Positions 1 to 5,224 of a stretch of DNA of 5,224 nt are shown piece by piece. Position numbers and translations under genes: made by a program. The DNA is from Syntrophus sp. (in: bacteria) (GTDB taxonomy: Bacteria; Desulfobacterota; Syntrophia; Syntrophales; UBA5619). A model generated the notes under the pieces. That model had not been told where the DNA came from. It searched no databases and saw only the letters and a list, made by a program, of their open reading frames with translations. The stretch lies in contig PNOO01000180.1 in assembly GCA_013824905.1 (NCBI GenBank), forward strand, positions 1-5,224. The letters are read 5' to 3'. Numbering within the stretch: the stretch's first letter is position 1; each line of letters starts with the position of its first letter.

Positions 1-545
1 GCCACCCCCATGACCAGGTTGTTGATGAGCTTGAGCGTCGTCCCCATCCCGTTCTCTTCGCCCACATGGATGATCTTCACCCCGATGGCCTCGAAGAGGG
101 GCAGACACGCGTCGTAGGTTTCCCGAGGTCCACCCGCCATGATCCCCAGCTTCCCTTCGGAGGCCACCTTCGGGTTCCCCGTCACCGGGGCATCCAGCAT
201 CGGCACCCCTTTGACCTTCGCTCGCGCTGCGATCGACCGGGATATCTCGGGGGCAATGCTCCCCATGTCGATGAGGATCACTCCCGGATGAGCCCCCTCC
301 AGGACGCCGCCACTCCCGCAGATTACCTCCTCGGAGGCGGCCGAGTCGGTAACCATTGTGATCACCACATCCGCCGCCCGGGCGCAGGCGGCAGGCGAGT
401 CCGCCCAAGCCGCGCCTGCGTCCAGCATCTCCTTGGCCCTGTCTTTTGTGCGGTTCCAGATCGTGAGGGGAAATCCGGCCATGAGGAGGCGCTTGGTGAT
501 CTGCCGCCCCATCAGGCCGATGCCGACGAATCCGACTCGCTGCAT
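1..545 (-). CDS. NAD(P)-dependent beta-hydroxyacid dehydrogenase, 3-hydroxyisobutyrate dehydrogenase family (partial, C-terminus beyond left edge)
   Basis: This cytosolic oxidoreductase interconverts a beta-hydroxyacid and its semialdehyde or keto form using NAD(P). The 181 complete codons in the window cover the whole Rossmann domain and the start of the all-helical domain. About 110 residues of the usual ~290 are missing past the left edge. Visible motifs are the dinucleotide loop GIGLMG (residues 8-13), WNRT after the second strand (30-33, where the Arg is typical of NADP(H)-using glyoxylate/succinic-semialdehyde reductase relatives), the substrate-binding segment DAPVTG (118-123), and LKLINN (171-176) carrying the expected catalytic Lys172. 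The start is fixed by an AAGGAGG site four bases upstream, which overlaps the tctC stop. It is the last gene seen of the tctBAC operon, so it probably acts on the imported acid. The family is certain. The substrate is not: 3-hydroxyisobutyrate, 2-hydroxy-3-oxopropionate and 4-hydroxybutyrate are all possible. Confidence 0.93.
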   Translation of the reverse strand, partial: MQRVGFVGIGLMGRQITKRLLMAGFPLTIWNRTKDRAKEMLDAGAAWADSPAACARAADVVITMVTDSAASEEVICGSGGVLEGAHPGVILIDMGSIAPEISRSIAARAKVKGVPMLDAPVTGNPKVASEGKLGIMAGGPRETYDACLPLFEAIGVKIIHVGEENGMGTTLKLINNLVMGV

Positions 546-549
546 ACCC

Positions 550-557
550 CCTCCTTA
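550..557 (-). promoter_or_regulatory. Ribosome binding site of the dehydrogenase, fused to the tctC stop codon
   Basis: Read on the minus strand, the sequence is TAAGGAGG. Its TAA is the tctC stop, and AAGGAGG lies four bases before the dehydrogenase ATG at 545-543. The strong site fixes that start, and its overlap with the stop codon suggests that translation of the two genes is coupled. Confidence 0.8.
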
Positions 558-1547
558 CTCCACCTTGCCGATATTGCGGACCGCCTTGATCAATCGCTCG
601 GCATCCCTGTCCCAGAATTTCTTGAAATCCGGCGCATCCAGATAGTCTATCGGCGTCGCCATCTTCTCCATGGCCGTTTTGAAGTCGGGCGCCTGGACCG
701 CCTTGGCCGTCGCCTCGCGAAGCGCCTTGATGACCGGCTCGGGCGTGGCCGCCGGGGCGAAGAACCCCGACCAGATGTAGAATTCGACATCCTTGTAACC
801 AACTTCTTTCAACGTCGGGACGTCCGGCAGAGCGGGAAGGCGTTTGTCCCCCCAGCCTGCCAGGACCCGCACGGTTCCCGCCTTGATGTGCGGGATGGAG
901 ACGTTCGGACCGCCGGAGATGGCGTCGACATGGCCTCCCAACAGTGCGTTCAGGGCCGGTCCTCCTCCCCCCGTGGGAATATGGCGCAGCTTGATACCCG
1001 CCGAATGGGCCAGCATCTCCATCGCCACGTGCATCGTACCGTACACCCCGGAAGAGGCGTACTTGATCTCACCCGGCCGCTTCTTGGCATCTGCCACAAA
1101 GTCGGCAACCGTCTTCCAGGGAGACTTGCTGCTGACCACAAGGACGGTGGGGTCGGAGGATAGCAGTGCAATGGGGGCGAAATCACTCAATTTGTACACC
1201 GGTGGCCGGTTGAAGAGCGCATCGACTTCAGGCATGACTGAAATGCTCGAGAGGGCTACCATCAAGGTATAACCGTCCGGTTTGGCCACGGCCTGGGCCT
1301 GCATCCCCACGGCCCCGCCGGCGCCGGTCTTGTTGACGATAACCACGGGCTGTTTGAGCAGTTTCTCCAGAGCCGCCGCCAGCGGACGGGCTACCAGGTC
1401 GGCAACGCCGCCCGGTGGGAACGGAACGATCACCTGAACGGGCCGCACTGGATAGGGCTCGGCCGCCGGGGCAATATCCGCCAACGGACCGACGGCTACC
1501 ATACACACTATCGCCGCCGCTCCCACAAGAACTCTCATCGGTTTCAT
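555..1547 (-). CDS. tctC: Tripartite tricarboxylate transporter periplasmic substrate-binding protein (TctC/Bug family)
   Basis: This is the periplasmic receptor of a TTT system. It binds a carboxylate and delivers it to the TctAB membrane complex. The protein has about 330 residues, normal for the Bug family. It starts with a Sec signal peptide: basic MKPMR, a hydrophobic stretch rich in Ala/Val, then an A-P-A type cleavage site near residue 29. No lipobox precedes the single Cys in this stretch, so it should be soluble. The mature part opens with YPVRPVQVIVPFPPGG followed by VAD, the family hallmark for the first ligand loop. Then come NKTGAGG and KPDGYTL, also typical. Two adjacent ATGs exist. 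The one at 1547 lies five bases after AAGGAGG and is preferred; the one at 1550 is only two bases away. It sits 41 bases after tctA and directly before the dehydrogenase. Ligand specificity cannot be predicted from sequence in this family. Confidence 0.95.
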   Translation of the reverse strand: MKPMRVLVGAAAIVCMVAVGPLADIAPAAEPYPVRPVQVIVPFPPGGVADLVARPLAAALEKLLKQPVVIVNKTGAGGAVGMQAQAVAKPDGYTLMVALSSISVMPEVDALFNRPPVYKLSDFAPIALLSSDPTVLVVSSKSPWKTVADFVADAKKRPGEIKYASSGVYGTMHVAMEMLAHSAGIKLRHIPTGGGGPALNALLGGHVDAISGGPNVSIPHIKAGTVRVLAGWGDKRLPALPDVPTLKEVGYKDVEFYIWSGFFAPAATPEPVIKALREATAKAVQAPDFKTAMEKMATPIDYLDAPDFKKFWDRDAERLIKAVRNIGKVE

Positions 1548-1552
1548 CATCT

Positions 1553-1559
1553 CCTCCTT
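1553..1559 (-). promoter_or_regulatory. Ribosome binding site of tctC (decides between two adjacent ATGs)
   Basis: AAGGAGG on the minus strand is followed by AG-ATG-ATG. Spacing to the first ATG (1550) is two bases, which is too tight. Spacing to the second (1547) is five, within the efficient range. This supports starting tctC at 1547. Confidence 0.7.
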
Positions 1560-1588
1560 CGTGTGGTTGTTTTATTCTCCGGGACGCA

Positions 1589-3112
1589 TCAGGCATCCTT
1601 CTGCGCTTCCGTCAACCGTTCGCGCCAATCCCTCTTCTTGATAAACAGCGGCTTCAGACTCAGAAGGATCATGATCAGCGCAATGACCAGAAAAAAGGCG
1701 GCGATGGGCCGCTGGATAAATATCGAGTAATCGCCGGCGGACATCGCCAGGGACTGACGGAAGCTGAACTCGATGATGGGCGCAAGCACGACACCCAGAA
1801 CCATCGGCGCCGTTTCAAAATCCATCTTTCGCAGCAGGTACCCCAGGACCCCCATGATACTCATGATCCCCACGTCAACCAGGCTGGAATTCACCGCATA
1901 GACCCCCAGGACGCAAAACAAAAGGATGGTAGGGTAAAGGATCCGGTAGGGCACGCGCAAAAGATTGACAAACAGCCCCACCATTGGCAAGTTGAGGAGC
2001 AGCAGCACCATGTTTCCGACATACATGCTTGCGATCAATCCCCAGAAGACCACCGGCTGTTCCTGGATGAAAAGCGGACCGGGGGTGATCCCGTGCACCA
2101 TGAGCGCGGCCAGCAGCACCGCAGGGACGGGTCCTGTGGGGACCCCCAGGGCCAGGAGGGGCACAAGGGCTCCTTCGCTCGCGGCGTTGTTGGCCGCCTC
2201 CGGACCGGCCACCCCTTCGATCGCCCCCTGGCCGAACCGCTCCGGATGTTTGGAGATCCTCCGTTCCACGGCGTAGGAGACGAATGTCGAGATGATATGG
2301 GCCGATCCCGGGATGATACCGATGAGAAAACCCAGAACCGTACCCCGGCCGATCGGCGCGATGGAATCCTTGAACTCCTGTTTTGAGGGAATGAGGTCCC
2401 GCAGGCGGGGTTTTAACACCTCCCGAATCTCCGGGCTGCCGGCGGTAACCAGGATCTCCGAGATTCCGAAAAGACCCACTGCAACCGGAACCAGGCCGAC
2501 GCCGTCCCCAAGGGCGACGATCCCGTAAGAAAACCGGAAATAGCCGGACATCTGGTCGATCCCGATCATCCCCACCATCAGACCGAAAACGATCATGGCG
2601 AGATTCTTCACGATGGAGCCGCCCGTCATGTAGCTGAGGACAACCAACCCGCACACCAGAAGGCAGAAGTATTCCGGGGGACCAAAGCCGAGGGCGAATT
2701 TGGCCAACGGAGGGGCCAGAAACATGAGCCCGACGACACTGAGGGTTCCGGCAATGTAGGAGCCGATAGCGGCGATCGCCAGCGCCGGTCCCGCCCGTCC
2801 CTTCCGGGCCATTGCGTACCCGTCGATACAGGTCATCACCGAAGCCGCCTCCCCGGGAATGCGCATCAGGATCGAGGTGGTCGACCCGCCGTACATGGCG
2901 CCGTAGTAAATTCCCGCCAGGAGGATGATCGCCGACGTGGTATCCAGGCCGAACGTGGTCGGGAGCAGCATGCTGATCCCGGCGAGCGGGCCCACCCCCG
3001 GCAGGACGCCGACCATCGTCCCGATCAGGCACCCAACCAGGGAATAGAGGATATTGGCCGGCGTAAAGACCGTGGAAAAACCAAGAATCAGATTGTGAAA
3101 AGTCGCTTCCAT
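1589..3112 (-). CDS. tctA: Tripartite tricarboxylate transporter large permease subunit TctA
   Basis: TctA is the large inner-membrane subunit of a TTT secondary transporter and forms the translocation path, probably driven by Na+ or H+. From the chosen start it has 507 residues, the usual size, with about a dozen hydrophobic segments. The N-terminal half carries the conserved GVLPGVGPLAG loop (35-45), GIYYGAMYGGSTTSIL (67-82) and PGEAASV. The C-terminal half carries the matching loop GIIPGSAHIIS (265-275), then GPEAANNAASEGALVPLLALG (303-323) and HGITPGP (340-346). The two halves reflect the internal repeat of the family. The start at 3112 (MEATFHN) is preferred to 3124 because family members begin this way, it gives a TGATG overlap with the tctB stop, and a G-rich Shine-Dalgarno-like stretch lies about six bases upstream. 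The C-terminus is a short charged cytoplasmic tail. The second loop has PGSAH where many relatives have PGGGA-like residues. Confidence 0.96.
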   Translation of the reverse strand: MEATFHNLILGFSTVFTPANILYSLVGCLIGTMVGVLPGVGPLAGISMLLPTTFGLDTTSAIILLAGIYYGAMYGGSTTSILMRIPGEAASVMTCIDGYAMARKGRAGPALAIAAIGSYIAGTLSVVGLMFLAPPLAKFALGFGPPEYFCLLVCGLVVLSYMTGGSIVKNLAMIVFGLMVGMIGIDQMSGYFRFSYGIVALGDGVGLVPVAVGLFGISEILVTAGSPEIREVLKPRLRDLIPSKQEFKDSIAPIGRGTVLGFLIGIIPGSAHIISTFVSYAVERRISKHPERFGQGAIEGVAGPEAANNAASEGALVPLLALGVPTGPVPAVLLAALMVHGITPGPLFIQEQPVVFWGLIASMYVGNMVLLLLNLPMVGLFVNLLRVPYRILYPTILLFCVLGVYAVNSSLVDVGIMSIMGVLGYLLRKMDFETAPMVLGVVLAPIIEFSFRQSLAMSAGDYSIFIQRPIAAFFLVIALIMILLSLKPLFIKKRDWRERLTEAQKDA

Positions 3113-3552
3113 CAGAAACCCCATCCCCCCCGCGGCAGAGGGACCCTGAGCAGGGTATCAAAAAGCCAGAACGAGCCGAATGCGAAGCCGACGGTCAATG
3201 CCAGCGTCAGCCATAGTTTGATCCGTTCCATGACGCCGAAAAGAAATCCCAGCACGACCAGAAGGGTCAGACGATAGCCTATCGTCTCCATAAAGAGCGT
3301 TACAAAGATGCAACACCCTAAAATCGCAACCGCATGGGGAGCCTCGGACCAGGAGACGGAACGGAGCGGGCGGGCCCCCTTCCCGCGGACAATCAGAATC
3401 GCGCCAAAAATGATCAGAAGGATCGCCAGCAGCAAAGGGACATAGCCCGGTCCAGGATGGCTGGTGGTCCCCAGGGGCAACACACGTCGTTCCCAGACGA
3501 CAAACAGACCTAAGAGAACCAGGAAAGCGCCGCTCAAACGGTCAATCGTCAT
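3112..3552 (-). CDS. tctB: Tripartite tricarboxylate transporter small permease subunit TctB
   Basis: TctB is the small, poorly conserved membrane partner of TctA. The 146-residue protein has about four to five hydrophobic segments (roughly 8-21, 38-56, 75-90, 92-107 and 112-131). It carries the typical HPGPGYVPLLLA motif after the first helix and the C-terminal signature FDTLLRVPLPRG. The start MTIDRLSG at 3552 is chosen because GAAGGG lies six bases upstream and because the preceding 25 codons (an upstream ATG at 3627) lie over the predicted promoter and add a charged, non-family extension. Its TGA overlaps the tctA ATG by one base, implying translational coupling and balanced production of the two subunits. 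It is the first gene of the leftward operon. Weak sequence conservation is normal for TctB, but hydropathy, size and position make the call firm. Confidence 0.92.
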   Translation of the reverse strand: MTIDRLSGAFLVLLGLFVVWERRVLPLGTTSHPGPGYVPLLLAILLIIFGAILIVRGKGARPLRSVSWSEAPHAVAILGCCIFVTLFMETIGYRLTLLVVLGFLFGVMERIKLWLTLALTVGFAFGSFWLFDTLLRVPLPRGGWGF

Positions 3553-3598
3553 ATTGTACCCTTCCCTCTTTTCGGATACTGCGCCCATGTGAAGCGAA

Positions 3599-3627
3599 GA
3601 TATACCCAATCGGTCTTTTTTTATCAA
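3599..3627 (-). promoter_or_regulatory. Candidate sigma-70 promoter for the tctBAC-dehydrogenase operon
   Basis: On the minus strand, TTGATA (3627-3622, 5 of 6 to consensus) is followed by a 17-base spacer and TATATC (3604-3599, 4 of 6). Transcription would start near 3592, giving a leader of about 40 bases before the tctB ATG at 3552. The spacer is ideal, but the -10 box lacks the important final T, so activation by a regulator is plausible. The call rests on sequence match alone. Confidence 0.5.
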
Positions 3628-3631
3628 GACC
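3612..3631. repeat. Inverted repeat GGTCTT-N8-AAGACC, possible operator
   Basis: Two perfect six-base arms (3612-3617 and 3626-3631) are separated by eight bases. The element overlaps the -35 box and spacer of the candidate leftward promoter, where a bound regulator could block or remodel RNA polymerase binding. Five T residues follow the right arm on the plus strand, so a weak terminator-like hairpin is an alternative reading, but no plus-strand gene in the window lies upstream to need it. No regulator gene is visible in the window. Confidence 0.5.
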
Positions 3632-3661
3632 TTTTTACTGTCGCGAATTTCCTTAATTATC

Positions 3662-3690
3662 TTGACACACGGGCTCCGTTTTCATATACT
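3662..3690 (+). promoter_or_regulatory. Near-consensus sigma-70 promoter for the SDR-Nudix operon
   Basis: TTGACA (3662-3667, perfect -35) is followed by exactly 17 bases and TATACT (3685-3690, 5 of 6 to TATAAT). Initiation is expected around 3696-3699, leaving a 5' leader of about 138 bases before the SDR start. This is the best promoter match in the window and suggests substantial basal expression of the rightward genes. Confidence 0.8.
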
Positions 3691-3737
3691 CACGCCTCAA
3701 AAACACGTTCTTATCAAATCAAAGCTGCTTCGTTCTT

Positions 3738-3765
3738 CCGCCGTCTGCATCGTATGATCCGGCGG
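3738..3765 (+). repeat. Inverted repeat CCGCCG/CGGCGG in the SDR leader, possible RNA hairpin
   Basis: CCGCCG (3738-3743) pairs perfectly with CGGCGG (3760-3765). Within the 16-base interior, ATC (3749-3751) can pair with GAT (3756-3758), so an interrupted stem-loop is possible. It lies in the expected 5' leader RNA, about 40 bases downstream of the predicted start. No T-run follows, so it is not an intrinsic terminator. It may be a stabilising leader structure or a protein-binding palindrome. Confidence 0.4.
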
Positions 3766-3792
3766 TTGAGATCGAGTCATTACGTGAGTTTC

Positions 3793-3810
3793 GCCCGCTT
3801 TCTGGCGGGT
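3793..3810 (+). repeat. Small hairpin GCCCGC-TTTCTG-GCGGGT just upstream of the SDR ribosome binding site
   Basis: The five-base GC-only stem CCCGC/GCGGG (3794-3798 with 3805-3809) closes a six-base loop and can gain a G-U pair at its base. It ends eleven bases before the AAGGAAAAGG site at 3821-3830, so it leaves that site free. It could aid ribosome access or protect the message. It could also be chance in GC-rich DNA. Confidence 0.35.
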
Positions 3811-3820
3811 CCAACAGATG

Positions 3821-3830
3821 AAGGAAAAGG
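3821..3830 (+). promoter_or_regulatory. Ribosome binding site of the SDR gene (decides the start)
   Basis: The purine-rich AAGGAAAAGG ends five bases before the ATG at 3836. The upstream in-frame ATG at 3818 has no good site before it and would put this purine run inside the coding sequence, so 3836 is the better start. Confidence 0.65.
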
Positions 3831-3835
3831 TTGCC

Positions 3836-4624
3836 ATGAAACTGTACGATCTGTTCAAGCTCAACGGCAAGGTCGCCCTCGTGACAGGCGGGGGCAGGGG
3901 GATCGGAAAATTCATCGCTACCGGTTTCGCTGAAGCGGGGGCCGATCTGATCCTCACCTCCCGAAAGATGACAAATCTCGAAGCCACGGCCCAGGCCCTT
4001 TCGCATGAGTATGGCGTAAAGGTCGTCCCCATCGCCTGCGACATGGCAAAAGAGGACCAGATCGAGGCGATGATCAGGACGGCACTGGAGACATTCCCCC
4101 GGATCGATATCCTGGTGAACAACGCCGGGGCGACCTGGGGCTCGCCGACACTGGATTTTCCCCTGGAGAAATGGGATCAGCTCTTTAACGTCAACGTCCG
4201 CGGCGTCTGGATCCTCACCCAGAAGGTCGCGAAGCTCATGAAGGCCCAGGGAGGCGGGAACATCATCAACATCTCTTCGATCATGGGATTCCGGGGCTCG
4301 GATGAATTACTCCACCCGGCAGTGCCCTACAATTCGACGAAGGCGGCGATCAACCTTCTCACGATGAACCTGGCCGTGAAACTCGCTCCCTACAAGATCC
4401 GGGTCAACGCGATCGCCCCCGGTTTCTTCAGGACCGACATGATGGGCTACGTCGAAAAGCCGGAGTTCAAGGCGGCCTATGACCTGATCAAGGGGGCGAT
4501 CCCCCTGGGACGGATCGGCGATAGGGATGACATGAAGGGGGTTGCGGTTTTTCTCGCTTCGGACGCCTCGGCTTACATGACGGGGCACGTCCTGGTCAAC
4601 GACGGCGGTCAGATCGCCAAATAG
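3836..4624 (+). CDS. Short-chain dehydrogenase/reductase (SDR), classical family
   Basis: This is a cytosolic NAD(P)-dependent oxidoreductase of 262 residues, typical for classical SDRs such as gluconate 5-dehydrogenase or 3-oxoacyl-ACP reductase homologues. The cofactor loop TGGGRGIG is at residues 17-24. Arg21 and Arg43 after the second strand are compatible with NADP(H). The conserved acidic residue before the adenine pocket is Asp69. The NNAG motif is at 95-98, and the catalytic set is Asn120, Ser148, Tyr165 and Lys169 (YNSTK). PGFFRTDM and the C-terminal GHVLVNDGGQ segment are also typical. Ser148 and Tyr165 are 17 residues apart rather than the usual 13, because of an insertion just before Tyr165 that lines the active site. 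The MKLYDLFKLNGKVALVTGG start fits the family better than the six-residue-longer alternative at 3818. It is transcribed from the strong promoter at 3662-3690 and followed two bases later by a Nudix gene. The substrate is unknown; fatty-acid, sugar-acid or hydroxyacid reduction are all possible. Confidence 0.94.
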   Translation: MKLYDLFKLNGKVALVTGGGRGIGKFIATGFAEAGADLILTSRKMTNLEATAQALSHEYGVKVVPIACDMAKEDQIEAMIRTALETFPRIDILVNNAGATWGSPTLDFPLEKWDQLFNVNVRGVWILTQKVAKLMKAQGGGNIINISSIMGFRGSDELLHPAVPYNSTKAAINLLTMNLAVKLAPYKIRVNAIAPGFFRTDMMGYVEKPEFKAAYDLIKGAIPLGRIGDRDDMKGVAVFLASDASAYMTGHVLVNDGGQIAK

Positions 4625-4626
4625 AC

Positions 4627-5224
4627 ATGGGGAGCAAACGATCGGCGATGAAGAGCCTTTTTTCACAGGACGGGCTGAAAGACCGGACCGAAAACACGCT
4701 GCGGGATGCGGCGACCGTGATCCTGATGCGCACCCGGCCGGAGGAGCCGTATGAAATTTTACTCATGCGGCGCCACCGGAATCAGGCCTTCATGGCCGGG
4801 GCCTATGTCTTTCCCGGCGGCCGTCTGGACGATGCCGATACGGACCCGGAACTTGCCGCCTGCGTCGCCGGGCTCCACTCAGAGGAAGCCCGGCGCCTCC
4901 TCCAGGAACCCCACCTGACCGCAGCGACGGCCCTCGGCCTCTTCCTTGCCGCCATCCGGGAGACCTTCGAGGAAGCGGGGGTGCTCCTTGCCTGCGACGC
5001 TTCCGGACGACCGGTCGATCTGGTCGATCCTGCAGCGGCCGCCCGCTTTGCCGCCTATCGCCTCGAACTCCACGAGGGGCGGCTCACCCTGGCGGACCTG
5101 GCCCGGAAGGAGGCGATCCGCTACGCCCCCGATCTGCTGATCCCCTATTCCCACTGGATCACCCCGGAGATCGAACCCCGGCGGTACGACACCCGTTTCT
5201 TTCTGGCACAGATCCCGGAAGGGC
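4627..5224 (+). CDS. Nudix hydrolase, NUDT19/CoA-diphosphatase-like (partial, C-terminus beyond right edge)
   Basis: An open frame of 199 codons runs off the right edge without a stop. It shows an N-terminal Nudix core strand (RDAATVILMR, residues 26-35), then ILLMRRHRNQAFMAGAYVFP and GG (44-65), and the helix RETFEEAGVLLA (111-122), which supplies the metal-binding REXXEEXG residues Arg111, Glu112, Glu115, Glu116 and Gly118. The GG and RE parts of the Nudix box are separated by about 45 residues instead of 13. This long insertion is known from the eukaryotic NUDT19 group and its bacterial relatives. The downstream segment YSHWITPEIEPRRYDTRFFLA (174-194) also resembles that group. NUDT19 proteins cleave CoA and acyl-CoAs to phosphopantetheine derivatives and 3',5'-ADP; that activity is inferred here. 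The ATG at 4627 lies two bases after the SDR stop. The in-frame ATG at 4648 is an alternative, with GGGGAG 13 bases upstream. It is probably co-transcribed with the SDR. Confidence 0.88.
   Translation, partial: MGSKRSAMKSLFSQDGLKDRTENTLRDAATVILMRTRPEEPYEILLMRRHRNQAFMAGAYVFPGGRLDDADTDPELAACVAGLHSEEARRLLQEPHLTAATALGLFLAAIRETFEEAGVLLACDASGRPVDLVDPAAAARFAAYRLELHEGRLTLADLARKEAIRYAPDLLIPYSHWITPEIEPRRYDTRFFLAQIPEG

Larger units (their letters stand above)
3553..3835. other. Divergent intergenic regulatory region between tctB and the SDR gene
   Basis: This 283-base stretch separates the leftward transporter operon from the rightward dehydrogenase pair. Its middle (about 3600-3720) is clearly more AT-rich than the surrounding genes. 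It holds a strong rightward promoter, a weaker leftward one, an inverted repeat, and a leader of about 138 bases with two potential hairpins. I see no convincing small gene. Reading frames that cross it lack a ribosome binding site and continue out of frame into the SDR gene. Confidence 0.8.

Noticed and set aside
66..1163. Long plus-strand open frame of 365 codons opposite tctC and the dehydrogenase
   Set aside because: It lies antisense to two firmly identified genes, its product is rich in Arg, Gly, His and Asp without any recognisable domain, and it is typical of an empty frame in GC-rich DNA.
1450..1550. TctC as a lipoprotein because of a Cys in the signal region
   Set aside because: The residues before the Cys (A-I-V) do not form a lipobox, which needs a small residue directly before Cys. 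An AxA-type cleavage site follows instead.
1415..2386. Plus-strand open frame of 323 codons opposite the start of tctC and the tctA 3' half
   Set aside because: The product is low-complexity and charged (many D, H, Q, R), has no family resemblance and runs across the tctC-tctA junction on the opposite strand.
1875..3161. Minus-strand open frame of 428 codons in another frame of tctA
   Set aside because: The in-frame TctA protein is unambiguous. This frame gives an Arg/Gly/Asp/Pro-rich product with no hydrophobic pattern or motif.
3612..3636. GGTCTT/AAGACC hairpin followed by five T residues read as a plus-strand intrinsic terminator
   Set aside because: The stem has only six pairs with an eight-base loop and there is no plus-strand gene in the window upstream of it. 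Its position over the leftward promoter makes an operator more likely.
3754..3933. Possible leader peptide starting at the ATG at 3754 ahead of the SDR
   Set aside because: No ribosome binding site precedes this ATG and the frame runs well into the SDR coding sequence in another frame, with an Arg-rich product.
3697..4122. Minus-strand open frames across the SDR leader and 5' coding part
   Set aside because: They oppose a well-supported SDR gene and its promoter, and the translations have no recognisable features.

Overview
The window is GC-rich, Gram-negative-type bacterial DNA with tightly packed genes, clear AGGAGG-like ribosome binding sites and one AT-rich divergent promoter region. The presence of a tripartite tricarboxylate transporter (TTT/TctABC) with a Bug-type binding protein points to Proteobacteria in the broad sense: a betaproteobacterium or an anaerobic deltaproteobacterial/Desulfobacterota lineage. 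The exact lineage cannot be fixed from this sequence alone. I see no insertion sequence, phage gene, CRISPR array, tRNA or rRNA.

Layout. Positions 1-3552 hold a four-gene cluster on the minus strand, read right to left: tctB (small membrane subunit), tctA (large membrane subunit), tctC (periplasmic solute-binding protein), and a 3-hydroxyisobutyrate dehydrogenase-family oxidoreductase that runs off the left edge. tctB and tctA share a TGATG stop/start junction. tctA and tctC are about 40 bases apart. The tctC stop codon lies inside the ribosome binding site of the dehydrogenase. This looks like one operon. Positions 3553-3835 are a divergent regulatory region with a near-consensus sigma-70 promoter facing right (TTGACA-17-TATACT), a weaker candidate promoter facing left, and a 6-bp-arm inverted repeat overlapping the left-facing promoter. 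The right-facing leader has two small potential hairpins. Positions 3836-5224 hold a rightward pair: a classical short-chain dehydrogenase/reductase (SDR) and, two bases after it, a NUDT19-like Nudix hydrolase that runs off the right edge.

How the genes may work together. The left operon probably imports an organic acid through a sodium- or proton-coupled TTT system, with TctC capturing the ligand in the periplasm. The co-transcribed beta-hydroxyacid dehydrogenase may oxidise or reduce the imported hydroxyacid or its semialdehyde. The divergent SDR is a second oxidoreductase that may act in the same pathway. The Nudix protein resembles CoA diphosphatases. The substrate is not identifiable from the sequence, and the link between the two divergent units is inferred from position only. 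Overall this is a fairly ordinary metabolic locus. The most useful observations are the regulatory architecture between positions 3590 and 3835 and a few family-level sequence deviations. I found no convincing evidence of a wholly new system.
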